Shown: positions 53,961-62,828, numbered from the stretch's first letter. The stretch is DNA of 64,000 nt from JAWXCE01 sp033764775 (GCA_033764775.1 JANRIQ010000003.1:1-64000), one strand, 5' to 3'. The notes: generated from the letters alone by a model not told the origin. Program-made: numbers and translations.

Positions 53961-54959
53961 TCAGGCGGCGTTATCCTGGAGCGCGCGGGGCAACTTGAAC
54001 ACCACGTCCTCACTCGCCGTCTCGACCGTCTCGACCGTCACTGCGTAGCGGTCAGCGAAGGCGGCGATAATCTCGTTCACGAGGATTTCAGGGGCCGAGG
54101 CGCCGGCCGTCAGCCCAAGCGTGCGGATTTCGCCCAGATGCGGCCACGGTATGTCAGACGCTTTTTGCAGCAGCATCGCCATCTTGCAGCCGGACCGCTG
54201 CGCGACCTCCACAAGCCGCTTCGAGTTTGAGCTGTTCGGCGAGCCGACGACGATCACCACATCGCAGCGCGGCGCGATGGCCTTCACCGCGCCTTGGCGG
54301 TTGGTGGTGGCGTAGCAGATGTCGTCCTTGCGCGGCCCGGCGATGTTCGGAAAGCGGGCTTTCAGCGCGGCGACGATTTCAAGGGTGTCGTCGACGGAGA
54401 GCGTCGTCTGCGTGATGTAGGCGAGGCGGTTCGGGTCGCGCGGCTGGTATGTCGCCACGTCCTCAACCGTCTCGATGAGCGCCACCGCGCCCGGCGGCAA
54501 CTGGCCGATGGTGCCGACGACCTCGGGATGCCCGGCGTGCCCTATGAGGACAATCTCAAGGCCCTGGGCGTGGTGCCGCTCCGCCTCGACGTGCACCTTG
54601 GAGACGAGCGGGCAGGTGGCGTCGAGATAGAACATATTGCGGCGCGCAGCCTCCTCGGGCACGGCCTTCGGCACGCCGTGAGCCGAGAAAATCACCGGCG
54701 CGCCCGTGTCGGGGATTTCGTCCAGCTCCTCGACGAACACGGCGCCCTGGCGCTCCAGCGTCTCGACCACATAGCGGTTGTGGACGATCTCATGGCGCAC
54801 ATAGACGGGCGCGCCGTACTTTTCGAGCGCCAGCTCGACGATCTGGATGGCCCTGTCCACGCCGGCGCAGAAACCGCGCGGCGCGGCGAGAAGCAAGGTG
54901 AGCGGCGGTTTGACCGAAATGGCGACCGGCGGCGCATCGACGGCGGGCGTGTGATCCAT
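53961..54959 (-). CDS. ispH: 4-hydroxy-3-methylbut-2-enyl diphosphate reductase
   Basis: IspH is the last enzyme of the MEP isoprenoid pathway, making IPP and DMAPP. The 332-residue protein keeps the three [4Fe-4S] cysteines at C31 (APRGFCAGVDRA), C116 (LDATCPLVSKVH) and C215 (KDDICYATTNRQ), with spacings like the E. coli enzyme. The active-site glutamate region SNSKRLVEVA is also present. AAGGAG precedes the ATG. thrB starts 16 bases downstream of the stop. Confidence 0.97.
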   Translation of the reverse strand: MDHTPAVDAPPVAISVKPPLTLLLAAPRGFCAGVDRAIQIVELALEKYGAPVYVRHEIVHNRYVVETLERQGAVFVEELDEIPDTGAPVIFSAHGVPKAVPEEAARRNMFYLDATCPLVSKVHVEAERHHAQGLEIVLIGHAGHPEVVGTIGQLPPGAVALIETVEDVATYQPRDPNRLAYITQTTLSVDDTLEIVAALKARFPNIAGPRKDDICYATTNRQGAVKAIAPRCDVVIVVGSPNSSNSKRLVEVAQRSGCKMAMLLQKASDIPWPHLGEIRTLGLTAGASAPEILVNEIIAAFADRYAVTVETVETASEDVVFKLPRALQDNAA

Positions 54960-55107
54960 GGCGTGGTCTCCTTGTTCGGCGCCGGTCTCTCGCCCAAAGT
55001 CGGTTTCCTTCAGGCGGCTTTTGTCTTATCAAGACGGCGACGGAATCAACATCAAAAAACTCGCGCGGGGCAGCGTCCCTTGTCCCCCCCGCGCCGCTGG
55101 AGGCCTC

Positions 55108-55731
55108 ATGCCGCCGTTCCGCCGCCCCTACGCCGCCGCACTCGCCGTGCTCCTGATCGGCGCGTTGGCCTCCGCTTGCGGCGGACCGAGCCTCACATCC
55201 GGCCTGCGCGGGGGCGTGTTCGACAACAAATCGCCGGCCGCGCCCGCCGCCTGGGCGCCGCAGGTCACAACCGGCAGCGAGCCGACCGCCGCATTCAACC
55301 CGACGCGGCCGGGCGAGTGCGCCAAATTCGCGGCCCTGGCGCCGGACAAAACCATCACTGTCTATGAAGGCGGCCGCTTGAACGACCAGACCGCCATAAT
55401 CTACCGCGCCGAGGTCACACGCACCGCGCGCGAGTGCGAGCTGCGCGCGTCTTCGGTGGTTGTGCGGTACGGCTTCGAGGGCCGGCTTATTCTCGGGCCG
55501 CAGGGTAAAAGCGGCGTCGTCACGGTGAGCGCTGTCGTGAACGTCATGGATCCGTCCAAGGCCCGCGTAAAGTCCGACGCGGTTAAAATCCCTGTGCAGG
55601 TGACGCTTGAAGAGCCGGTCGGCTATTTCTCCGTGGTGCGCGAGGTCGAGGTGCCTCTCGCCGCCGGCGCCTCCCTGAAAGACTACCAGCTCAATGTTTC
55701 GTTCGAAAAGAAAACGCCTGGAGCGGCTTAA
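55108..55731 (+). CDS. Putative outer-membrane lipoprotein of unknown function
   Basis: Not recognised by family. This 207-residue protein has a lipoprotein signal (LAVLLIGALASAC then GGPS), with Gly after the Cys, which favours outer-membrane sorting. The mature part is beta-rich with an N-terminal Pro/Ala linker, KFAALAPDKTITVYEGG, and repeated strand patterns such as GRLILGPQGKSGVVTVSAVVNV. The ATG at 55108 with CTGGAGG upstream is far better than the 54958 start. It is divergent from ispH. Confidence 0.85.
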   Translation: MPPFRRPYAAALAVLLIGALASACGGPSLTSGLRGGVFDNKSPAAPAAWAPQVTTGSEPTAAFNPTRPGECAKFAALAPDKTITVYEGGRLNDQTAIIYRAEVTRTARECELRASSVVVRYGFEGRLILGPQGKSGVVTVSAVVNVMDPSKARVKSDAVKIPVQVTLEEPVGYFSVVREVEVPLAAGASLKDYQLNVSFEKKTPGAA

Positions 55732-55883
55732 CGCGGCCTTGAGCGAGGTTGCGATTTGACTCCGGCGCCGCAGCGATTATCCTGTCATCTCTGTCGCGGT
55801 GCGCAAGGCCGGCCTGGACTGGCGCTGGGTCGGCCGCAATGACGCGGCGGCTTCTCGCGGACAGGCGCAACGGATTGGTTTGA

Positions 55884-57053
55884 ATGACCGCGAACATGAA
55901 GTCTCGCTCCGGCGACGGCCTCAAGACGACCTCGCTGCACGATCTTCACGTCAGCCTCGCAGCCGAGATGGCCCCCGCCGCCGGCTACGACATGCCCATG
56001 AGCTATTCCGCCGGCGTGTCGCGCGAGCATCTGCACACGCGCGAGTGGGCGGGGCTGTTCGACGTGTCGCATATGGGCCAGCTTGTCATTGAGGCGGATG
56101 CGCATGACGCCGCGGCCCGCGCTCTCGAAGCGCTGGCACCGGGCGATTTCCTCGGGCTGCCCCCGGGGGGCATGCGCTACTCGCAGCTGCTGAACGACGC
56201 CGGCGGCATTATCGACGATCTGCTCATCACGCGGCTCGACGGGCCGGAGGGCGCGGCGCAGCTGATCCTTGTCGTAAACGCGGCGCGCCGCGAGGCCGAC
56301 CACGCTTTTATCTCCGGCCGCCTGCCCGAAGGCGTGCGCCTCACCGCTCTGGACGATAAGGCGCTCCTATCGCTGCAGGGTCCGCGCGCCGTTGATGTGC
56401 TGGCGCGGCACGCGCCGGGCGTCGCAAGCCTCACCTTCATGACCGCGCTGTCCACCCAGTTCGACGGCCTCGACTGCCGCATCTCCCGCTCCGGCTACAC
56501 CGGCGAAGACGGCTTCGAGCTTTCCATGAACGCCGGCGACGCGGAGGAGATCACCCGCGTGCTGCTGGACGAGGAGAACGTGCTGCCCATCGGCCTTGGC
56601 GCGCGCGACACCTTGCGGCTGGAGGCGGGCTTGTGCCTTTACGGGCGCGAGCTGGACGAGACCACGTCGCCAGTCGAGGCTGGGCTTGCGTGGTCGATCC
56701 CGAAGCGGCGGCGTGAGGAAGGCGGCTTTCCCGGCACGGAGCGGATTTTGCGCGAACTGCGAGATGGGCCGCGCCGCAAGCGGGTGGGCCTCATTATGGA
56801 TGGAGACGAGGCGCCGCGCGCGAGCGCCGCCATTTGCGCCATGTCAGGCCAGCCGGTCGGAAGCGTGACGAGCGCAGCTTACAGCCCCGTGTTGAAGCGG
56901 GGCGTCGCGATGGGGTATGTCGATAAAGCGCACGCGGTGAAAGATGCGCCGCTTCTCATCGCATTCGACGGTGAGTTGCGGTCAGCGCGCATCGCCAGCC
57001 TGCCCTTCGTGCCGAACTCCTACATTCGCCGGATCAACCAAAGCTCCGTCTGA
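55884..57053 (+). CDS. gcvT: Aminomethyltransferase (glycine cleavage T protein)
   Basis: GcvT transfers the methylene group from aminomethyl-GcvH to tetrahydrofolate. The 389-residue protein has the family signatures FDVSHMGQLVIE, LDDKALLSLQGPRA, ISRSGYTGEDGFELSM and the folate-site block GLGARDTLRLEAGLCLYG then D.TSPVEAGLAW. These favour GcvT over the YgfZ folate-binding relatives. gcvH and gcvP are not beside it: the next gene is a small exported protein. No glycine riboswitch was recognised in the 152 bases upstream. The first ATG is used; 55896 is an alternative. Confidence 0.92.
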   Translation: MTANMKSRSGDGLKTTSLHDLHVSLAAEMAPAAGYDMPMSYSAGVSREHLHTREWAGLFDVSHMGQLVIEADAHDAAARALEALAPGDFLGLPPGGMRYSQLLNDAGGIIDDLLITRLDGPEGAAQLILVVNAARREADHAFISGRLPEGVRLTALDDKALLSLQGPRAVDVLARHAPGVASLTFMTALSTQFDGLDCRISRSGYTGEDGFELSMNAGDAEEITRVLLDEENVLPIGLGARDTLRLEAGLCLYGRELDETTSPVEAGLAWSIPKRRREEGGFPGTERILRELRDGPRRKRVGLIMDGDEAPRASAAICAMSGQPVGSVTSAAYSPVLKRGVAMGYVDKAHAVKDAPLLIAFDGELRSARIASLPFVPNSYIRRINQSSV

Positions 57054-57224
57054 CGCCTCGCCTACACCGCTTGATGGATGTGGGTTTGAACCGTTTCTGA
57101 TATGAAGCGGGAATGAACGCCGGCGCCATGCCTCGTTCAGACCGAATGGTTTACGTCTTCATTCGCACTGCACCGATATTCCACGCCGAATCTCATTCAG
57201 CGTCATGCATAGTTGGGAGAAACC

Positions 57225-57590
57225 ATGAAAAAGCTTATCGCCGCGCTTGGCCTTATCGCATCCGCCGGCGCGCTGTCCGTGTCGGGCGCCCAGGACGCCT
57301 CGGCCCAGGGCTATCATTCGCGCAATGAAAGCCGTTATGAGTATAACTATTACCGTCCGCGCCCGCCGCGCCCGTCGGACGGCTGCCTCGGCGTGATCCG
57401 CGCGACCGGGGTCGGCAACGTCATCGCCGGCATCGCTCGCATCAACGCCACGCGCGCCTGGAATCGCGAGGTCCGCTCCACCTATGGGCCCGGCTTCAGC
57501 TGGGCGGCCGCCAAAAACCAGCAGGTCGAGTGCGAGCGTGTGAAACTAACGGTGCGTTGCACGGCGCGGGCGCGTCCCTGCCGCCGCTAA
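57225..57590 (+). CDS. Small exported protein, Tyr/Arg/Pro-rich, unknown function
   Basis: Not recognised. This 121-residue protein has a signal peptide (MKKLIAALGLIASAGALSVSG, cleavage near ASA-QG). The mature protein starts with an Arg/Tyr/Pro-rich stretch (YNYYRPRPPRPSDGC), then a segment GVIRATGVGNVIAGIARINATRAWNREV and a basic end with Cys. GGGAGA seven bases upstream sets the ATG at 57225. It has its own terminator 24 bases past the stop. Confidence 0.8.
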   Translation: MKKLIAALGLIASAGALSVSGAQDASAQGYHSRNESRYEYNYYRPRPPRPSDGCLGVIRATGVGNVIAGIARINATRAWNREVRSTYGPGFSWAAAKNQQVECERVKLTVRCTARARPCRR

Positions 57591-57614
57591 CCTGAGGTTG
57601 CAGGATATATCGAA

Positions 57615-57639
57615 GCCGGGTTTCGCGCCCGGCTTTTTT
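57615..57639 (+). terminator. Rho-independent terminator
   Basis: GCCGGG (57615-57620), loop TTTCGCG, CCCGGC (57628-57633), then six Ts. It ends the small exported protein gene and separates it from the next gene. Confidence 0.88.
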
Positions 57640-57686
57640 ATGTTTAACTGCGCTCCGTCGGCATACTGGCTGCGACGCGGGGACGC

Positions 57687-58868
57687 ATGGCGGATCACAT
57701 TTCTAGGCGGGCGGCGCTGGCACTGCTTCTGAGCGCATCGGCGGCCTTGGCCGTGGCGCCCGCAGACGCGCTCGCCGCCTACGCCCCGGAGGATCTTGAA
57801 AAGCTCACGCCGGAGCAGCGTGAACGGCTGGCCGCTTATCAGGTGGCGCGAACCGCTCATGGCAAGCAAGCCGCGGCGTATTGGGCGGCTGTGGAAGGGC
57901 GCCGCGCTTTACGCCGGAAAAAGACTGCAGCGGCGCGCGCGCTCGCCCCGGAGGATTACGTTCAGGAACACCCGCCCGTCTACGCCGGCCCGTCCGCGCC
58001 GACGGACGTGCTCGCCGTGTTGCGCAAACCGCCGAAAGAGCCGCCGAAGCCCATCCCCGTTGTGCCGGATTTTCTGCGCGGCGCCGCCGACAAGTATGGC
58101 TTCGCGCCAATGGTGGTCTCCGAGGAGGGGTTCAAGACACGCTATGCGGCCGAGGCGCTGCGGCTGAAATTCACCAAGGAGCAGATCGTCCGCGTCTACG
58201 CCTTCGAGACCGGCGGCTACGGCGTTTACGATATGCAAGCGGGATACAACCCGCTGACGAAGAAGGTCAACGCCATCTCCACCGCCCTCGGCTACGCTCA
58301 GTTGCTCGCGGCCAACTCCGTTGAGGTGCTCGGCAAGCATGGGCCGGCCTTCGCCGCGCGCCTCGACGCCATGGGGGCGCTCACGGCCGAGGCGTCCCGG
58401 TCGCAGCATCTGCGGCGCAAGGCAAGCGTGGTGCGGGCGATGGCGCGAGACGCGCGCGGCGTGCGCGGCGGCTGGCCGGGGCATGTGCGCTATGGGACGA
58501 CTCCGAAGGGCCTTGGCATGCACGCCATGAACCTGGACGCGGACGTGGGGCCGTGGATGCAAATCCAGAAGCTGGACAACACGCGCGAGTATGGCGTGCG
58601 GCGCGGGCTCAACGCAATGTCGGGGGCCGAGTTGGAGATGATGAACCTGGCCGGCCCGGCGCGCGGCTTCGAGATGATGACGCCGCTCGGACGCGCGGCC
58701 TCGACAGCCAACTTCTTCGACCGCGGCGGTTATGAGCGCAACCCCGTCGTGCACAACCGCACGGGCGCGGAGTTGATGGCCAAGATGAACGAGATCATGG
58801 ACCGGAACAGCGCCAAAGACGGCGCGCGGCAATTCGCGGCGATTTTCGATAGGCTCATCGAAAGCTAA
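57687..58868 (+). CDS. Exported protein with lysozyme-like motif, possible Tat substrate
   Basis: The family was not recognised with certainty. This 393-residue protein has an N-terminal RR-containing signal (HISRRAALALLLSASAALA) that could be read by Tat. After a Lys/Arg-rich helical region, residues about 165-215 contain VRVYAFETGGYGVYDMQAGYN and AISTALGYAQLLAANS. This arrangement recalls the catalytic Glu and G-x-x-Q segments of transglycosylase-type lysozyme folds. A role in peptidoglycan cleavage is an inference. The rest is Ala/Met-rich with no clear motif. It is convergent with the ATP synthase operon. Confidence 0.82.
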   Translation: MADHISRRAALALLLSASAALAVAPADALAAYAPEDLEKLTPEQRERLAAYQVARTAHGKQAAAYWAAVEGRRALRRKKTAAARALAPEDYVQEHPPVYAGPSAPTDVLAVLRKPPKEPPKPIPVVPDFLRGAADKYGFAPMVVSEEGFKTRYAAEALRLKFTKEQIVRVYAFETGGYGVYDMQAGYNPLTKKVNAISTALGYAQLLAANSVEVLGKHGPAFAARLDAMGALTAEASRSQHLRRKASVVRAMARDARGVRGGWPGHVRYGTTPKGLGMHAMNLDADVGPWMQIQKLDNTREYGVRRGLNAMSGAELEMMNLAGPARGFEMMTPLGRAASTANFFDRGGYERNPVVHNRTGAELMAKMNEIMDRNSAKDGARQFAAIFDRLIES

Positions 58869-58997
58869 TTTCGGATGAGCAAGCCGCGTGCGTCGAAGGT
58901 TCGGCGCGGTAACGCCAAGGCGTCAAGAGGTCAAGCCATTGATGCATCACATCAACGCTGACTTGTAACTTCTGTACCCCCTAGCAAGCGCCTAGCG

Positions 58998-59489
58998 TCA
59001 ATTAAGGCGGGAGCCGACCGCGCGGATGCCCTCTGCAACCTTCTCCTTGCCTGCATCCCCGGCAAGCTTCTCCGCGATGACTGTCTCGGCGGCGGCGACG
59101 GCGATGTCTATTGCTTTGTTGCGTGCGTCCTCAATCACCTGCGCCTCGGCGCGGGCGATCTTTTCCTCGGCGATGCGGGTGCGGCGCTCTAGCATGGCGG
59201 CGAAGGCCGCTTTTGTTTCCGAAGCGTAGTTTTCGGCCTCGCGCTTGGCGGCTTCCACGATCTCAGCGGCCTCACGCTCCGCGTTGCGCTGCTTGCGTTT
59301 GTAATCTTCGAGAATGCCTCGGGCTTCGTCGCGCAGCCGTTTGGCTTCGTCGAGTTGCCGCTTGATGTCGGCGGCGCGGTTGTCGAGCGCCTGGGCGACC
59401 TTTTTGAACACCTTCAGATACAGAAGGAGGCCGATGAAGGCGAGAAACGATACGGCGACCCAGAAATCCGGCTTGGCGGGATCAAACAT
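58998..59489 (-). CDS. atpF: ATP synthase F0 subunit b
   Basis: This 163-residue stator subunit has an N-terminal membrane helix (FWVAVSFLAFIGLLLYLKVF, residues 9-28) and a long charged coiled coil rich in Arg, Ala and Glu. The start ATG at 59489 overlaps the end of the b' gene by eight bases. The frame is open upstream, but that part is not conserved. The order a-c-b'-b on the - strand with atpI first is typical for alphaproteobacteria, where the F1 genes are elsewhere. Confidence 0.95.
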   Translation of the reverse strand: MFDPAKPDFWVAVSFLAFIGLLLYLKVFKKVAQALDNRAADIKRQLDEAKRLRDEARGILEDYKRKQRNAEREAAEIVEAAKREAENYASETKAAFAAMLERRTRIAEEKIARAEAQVIEDARNKAIDIAVAAAETVIAEKLAGDAGKEKVAEGIRAVGSRLN

Positions 59490-59997
59490 TCGCCGCTCCT
59501 GCGGGCTTTGCGCGCGACGCCGCGGCTGCGACCGCCTCGTTGACGCTGTTCTGGTTGGACGCGCCGGCCCCGAGCAGCTTATCCACAACGGCCGAGGCGG
59601 CCTCGCGGGAGATTTGCTCGATCTGTCCGGCGCTGTTCGTGCGCAACTGCGTGATTCTCGCCTCGGCCTCCGCGTTTTTGGCGGCGATTTTCTTGTCGAA
59701 CGCGGCCCGTTCCTGGGCGAGTTTGGCGGACCACTCCTCACGGGTTTTCGCCCCGATCGCGCCTGCCTTGGCCTTCGCCTCCGCAAGCGCCTGCTCATAA
59801 GCCGCGATCGCCGATTCCGTTTGTGCGCTCAAGGCTTGCGCCGCGTTCAGATCGGCCTCGATCCGCATGCGGCGTTCGTCCAGCACCTCGGCGATGCGGG
59901 GAAGCGCCGCCCGGGACAGGATGAGATAGAGCGCAAGAAAGGTGATCGCGAGCCAGATGAGCTGGGGCGCGAAATCGCCAATCTCCAATTGAGGCAT
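59482..59997 (-). CDS. ATP synthase F0 subunit b'
   Basis: This 171-residue second b-type stator subunit forms a heterodimer with b. The membrane helix is at about residues 12-30 (LIWLAITFLALYLILSRAAL), followed by an Ala/Glu-rich coiled coil. The start MPQLEIGDFAPQL is standard for b'. It lies between the c and b genes. It is sometimes named atpG or atpF2, so no symbol is given. Confidence 0.94.
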   Translation of the reverse strand: MPQLEIGDFAPQLIWLAITFLALYLILSRAALPRIAEVLDERRMRIEADLNAAQALSAQTESAIAAYEQALAEAKAKAGAIGAKTREEWSAKLAQERAAFDKKIAAKNAEAEARITQLRTNSAGQIEQISREAASAVVDKLLGAGASNQNSVNEAVAAAASRAKPAGAANV

Positions 59998-60033
59998 GTC
60001 GGCCCTCCGCGAGCGCGCCGGCGCGTGTCCTGC

Positions 60034-60261
60034 TTAGAACACGAACAGGATGATGAGCGCCACGATGAGGCCGAACAGGCCGGTCGCCTCAGCGAGGGCG
60101 AAGCCGAGGAGCAGGTTCGGGAATTGGCCGGGCGCGGCCGACGGGTTGCGCAGGGCGCCCGCGAGGAAGTTCGAGAAGATGTTGCCGATGGCGAGGCCGG
60201 CGCCGATGAGCGCGAAGCAGGCGAGGCCCGCGCCGATGAATTTTGCTGCTGCTGCGTCCAT
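60034..60261 (-). CDS. atpE: ATP synthase F0 subunit c
   Basis: This 75-residue ring subunit has two membrane helices (about residues 8-30 and 50-73) joined by the polar loop RNPSAAPGQF. The proton-carrying carboxylate is E58 in LAEATGLFGL. N-terminal helix glycine repeats (GAGLACFALIGAGLAIG) fit ring packing. It lies between the a and b' genes. Confidence 0.97.
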   Translation of the reverse strand: MDAAAAKFIGAGLACFALIGAGLAIGNIFSNFLAGALRNPSAAPGQFPNLLLGFALAEATGLFGLIVALIILFVF

Positions 60262-60291
60262 GGGAATGCTCCTGATGTGTTGGATGGATGT

Positions 60292-61086
60292 TTAGTGATG
60301 CATGTGTAGCGCGTCGTTCAGATAGATGCAGGTGAGCACCGCGAAGACGAACGCCTGCAGAAACGCGACGAGAATTTCTAGCCCGGTGAACGCCACCATG
60401 AAGGCGAGCGGCGCCCAGCCGCCGAGCACGCCAAGCCCGACGACAAAGCTTGCAAACACTTTCAACATGGTGTGGCCCGCCATCATGTTGGCGAAGAGAC
60501 GCACGGAGAGGCTGACCGGCCGCGTGAGATAGGAGAAAACCTCGATGATCACCAGCAGCGGGATGAGAATGCCCGGCACGCCCGAGGGCACGAAAAGCCG
60601 CAGGAAGCCGACGCCGTTTTTGATAAAGCCGACTGCGGTGACGACGATGAAGACCAGCGCCGCCAGCGCGAAGGTGACGGCGATGTGGCTCGTCACGGTG
60701 AACGAGCCAGGGATCATGCCCAGCATGTTCAGCGCCAGGATGAAGGTGAACAGCGTGAAAATGAATGGGAAATACGCCATGCCCTCCTTGCCGGAGTTGT
60801 CGCGCACCATCTTGGCCACGAACTCATAGGACAGTTCGGCGATGGATTGCATGCGCCCCGGGATGAGGGCGCGGTCGCGCATGGCGAAGATGAGGAACAA
60901 GCTCACGGTGCAGACGGCGATCACCATCCACAGGGACGAGTTGGTGAACGAGGCGTCGTAGCCGAACAGGTTGATGTCGGCGATGCGCTTGATGTCGAAC
61001 TGGTACATGGGGTCAAACCGGTCTGAGCCGTATCCGCCCTCCTTGGCCAGCCCCAGGTCGCCTTGCGCTTTCGTATCAGCCGCCAC
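60292..61086 (-). CDS. atpB: ATP synthase F0 subunit a
   Basis: The 264-residue stator subunit forms the proton half-channels. It has five to six membrane helices and the essential arginine in VSLSVRLFANMMAGH. The C-terminal helix AFLQAFVFAVLTCIYLNDALH is also typical. The N-terminal 45 residues are soluble. It follows atpI by 18 bases. Confidence 0.97.
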   Translation of the reverse strand: MAADTKAQGDLGLAKEGGYGSDRFDPMYQFDIKRIADINLFGYDASFTNSSLWMVIAVCTVSLFLIFAMRDRALIPGRMQSIAELSYEFVAKMVRDNSGKEGMAYFPFIFTLFTFILALNMLGMIPGSFTVTSHIAVTFALAALVFIVVTAVGFIKNGVGFLRLFVPSGVPGILIPLLVIIEVFSYLTRPVSLSVRLFANMMAGHTMLKVFASFVVGLGVLGGWAPLAFMVAFTGLEILVAFLQAFVFAVLTCIYLNDALHMHH

Positions 61087-61104
61087 GTGTCCTATCCCGT
61101 CAAT

Positions 61105-61464
61105 TCACAGCCGCTCGCTCGGGCCGCTCTGCATGGTTTTCGCCGCGCGCACAACGTTGTAGAGGCCGGTCGCGACGCCGATGAGCAGGCCTGCGATGAG
61201 CCCGATCGGCGTCGAGCCCACCCACTGGTCGATCGCGTAGCCGATTAGGCCGCCCACCACAAGCCCCGCGATCAACTCCGCGGATAGACGAAACGCCGCG
61301 CCCATCGCCTTGCCGCGCGCTTCCGGCTCCGCGTCGTCGAGCTTGTCGCCGCGCGCCCGGCCGAGTTCGCCGCCGAGCTTATCGAGGCGCTTGCGGATGG
61401 CGGCGCGGTCGGCCTCGGAGATCACGCCTTTTTCGTCGTCGCCGGGGTCGGGGGGGAGCGCCAT
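61105..61464 (-). CDS. atpI: ATP synthase assembly protein AtpI (AtpZ/AtpI family)
   Basis: This 119-residue protein precedes the F0 genes and is thought to help c-ring assembly. The soluble N-terminal 55 residues are charged (DDEKGVISEADRAAIRKRLDKLG). Two membrane helices follow (about 60-78 and 83-103) with GYAIDQWVGSTPIGLIAGL between and inside them, matching the AtpI family. The start ATG is at 61464. It heads the operon behind a strong promoter. Confidence 0.93.
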   Translation of the reverse strand: MALPPDPGDDEKGVISEADRAAIRKRLDKLGGELGRARGDKLDDAEPEARGKAMGAAFRLSAELIAGLVVGGLIGYAIDQWVGSTPIGLIAGLLIGVATGLYNVVRAAKTMQSGPSERL

Positions 61465-61513
61465 GAAAGGCCGTAACGTGTTGCGCTGCTTGAAGTATCG
61501 TAACTCCAGCGCG

Positions 61514-61542
61514 ACCTTAGAGGCGGGGGGCGCACCTGTCAA
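61514..61542 (-). promoter_or_regulatory. Promoter of the atp F0 operon
   Basis: On the - strand TTGACA (61542-61537), a 17-base spacer and TAAGGT (61519-61514) lie 50 bases before the atpI start. The -35 box is exact consensus. It lies between the WD40 gene stop and atpI, so the operon need not depend on the upstream gene. Confidence 0.62.
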
Positions 61543-61589
61543 GCGCGCGGGCTGCGCGGGCCGCGATTGAGACGGGCGTCGCGGCGGGA

Positions 61590-62828
61590 CTAGGGAAGGT
61601 AGCGGGAGACGTCCCAGAGTTTGAGGGTTTTGTCGTTGCTTCCCGAGACGACGGTCTTGCCATCGGGGGCGAATGCGGCGGCCCGCACAACGCTCATATG
61701 ACCTTCCAGCGTGTGGACGAGGCTGCCTGTTGCGGCGTCCCAAAGTTTGAGGGTTGCGTCCTCGCTTCCCGAGACGACGGTTTTCCCGTCCGGCGAGACA
61801 GCCACGGCTCTGACCGCACTCTTATGCCCTTCGAGGGTGCGTATGAGTTTACCCGTGCGCGCATCCCACAGCTTGACGGTTTTGTCTCCGCTTCCCGAGA
61901 CGATGGTTTTCCCGTCGGGCAAGATTGCGACGGTATACACATGCCTCTCATGCTTGAAACTGTGAATGAGATTACCTGTTCCCACATCCCATAGTATAGC
62001 TTCATTAAACCGGGTTCCAGAAACAATAATTTTGCCGTCCTCCGAGATAGTGAGATCAAAAATATAATTCTCGACTCCCTCTTGTGGCTGAGGATTATCA
62101 TTAGGGTTAGTAAGGACGCGTATGCTTTTTCCTGTACCTACGTCCCATAGTATTATGGCTTGATCACAGCTTCCCGAGACAATAGTTTTCCCGTCCCCCG
62201 TCACCGCCACAGCTGTGACCAAATCTCCATGACCTCCCAGGGTGCGAATGAGCTTTCCCGTTCCCGCCTCCCACAGTCTAACGTTGTCGTCATTTTCTCT
62301 GTATTCGCCGCTTCCGGAAACTATGGTTTTCCCGTCTGGCAAGATCGCGACGGCGTTTACCGAAGTGCTACCTGCAAAAGTCCGGATCAGTTTGCCAGTT
62401 TCCACCTCCCACAGTTTGACGGTTTTGTCCTCACTTCCCGATACGACGGTTTTCGCATCGGACGACACCGCGACGGCGTTGACAACATCCTCATGCCCTT
62501 CAAGGGTGTGGATGGGCCAGTCGTTATATTGACGCCAAATATATCCGCCGGGAGTAATAGCAGAGTAGTATCCGCCGCCCGCTACAGCTGTGACGCCAGC
62601 TCCCGAAGCGAACAATTTTAGCGCCCCGCGTCTAGTGTAGCCGCCGCGCAACTCCCGCAGCCGCGCCCGCGCAGCCTCCGCGTGCTGTCCGCTTGGCCAC
62701 GCTTCTAAGAAAGCCTGCATCTGCGCCTTGTCCGCGCTGGCCGCTACTGCACCCCAAGCCTCGGTCTCCCGCCGCCGCCGCTTTTCAGCTTCGCGCGCTT
62801 CGAACTCCGCCTGCTCGATGGCGGCCAA
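61590..62828 (-). CDS. WD40-repeat part of a frameshifted TIR-WD40 protein
   Basis: This is the downstream half of a TIR-WD40 protein. About 412 residues follow the TTG at 62828: a short charged helix, one copy of a W...ADKAQMQAFLEAWPSG repeat, a hydrophobic segment (LKLFASGAGVTAVAGGGYYS) that may span the membrane, and seven WD40 repeats with D-G-K-T-x-V-S-G-S and LWD signatures, enough for one beta-propeller. The same frame is open back to 62942 with no normal start codon and encodes a further repeat copy (WPELEADADKARLLAFISEF). This joins the TIR ORF if one base is restored near 62940. The middle is AT-rich (one line counted at 40% GC), suggesting transfer. Confidence 0.8.
   Translation of the reverse strand: MAAIEQAEFEAREAEKRRRRETEAWGAVAASADKAQMQAFLEAWPSGQHAEAARARLRELRGGYTRRGALKLFASGAGVTAVAGGGYYSAITPGGYIWRQYNDWPIHTLEGHEDVVNAVAVSSDAKTVVSGSEDKTVKLWEVETGKLIRTFAGSTSVNAVAILPDGKTIVSGSGEYRENDDNVRLWEAGTGKLIRTLGGHGDLVTAVAVTGDGKTIVSGSCDQAIILWDVGTGKSIRVLTNPNDNPQPQEGVENYIFDLTISEDGKIIVSGTRFNEAILWDVGTGNLIHSFKHERHVYTVAILPDGKTIVSGSGDKTVKLWDARTGKLIRTLEGHKSAVRAVAVSPDGKTVVSGSEDATLKLWDAATGSLVHTLEGHMSVVRAAAFAPDGKTVVSGSNDKTLKLWDVSRYLP

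Noticed and set aside
55732..55883. Glycine riboswitch before gcvT
   Set aside because: No tandem aptamer-like conserved GGA/GAGA pattern could be recognised, and the space is short.
61650..62520. CRISPR-like or satellite repeat pattern
   Set aside because: The repeated DNA words are codons of WD40 repeats (D-G-K-T-V-V-S-G-S and LWD), spaced at about 120 bases, within a coding frame.
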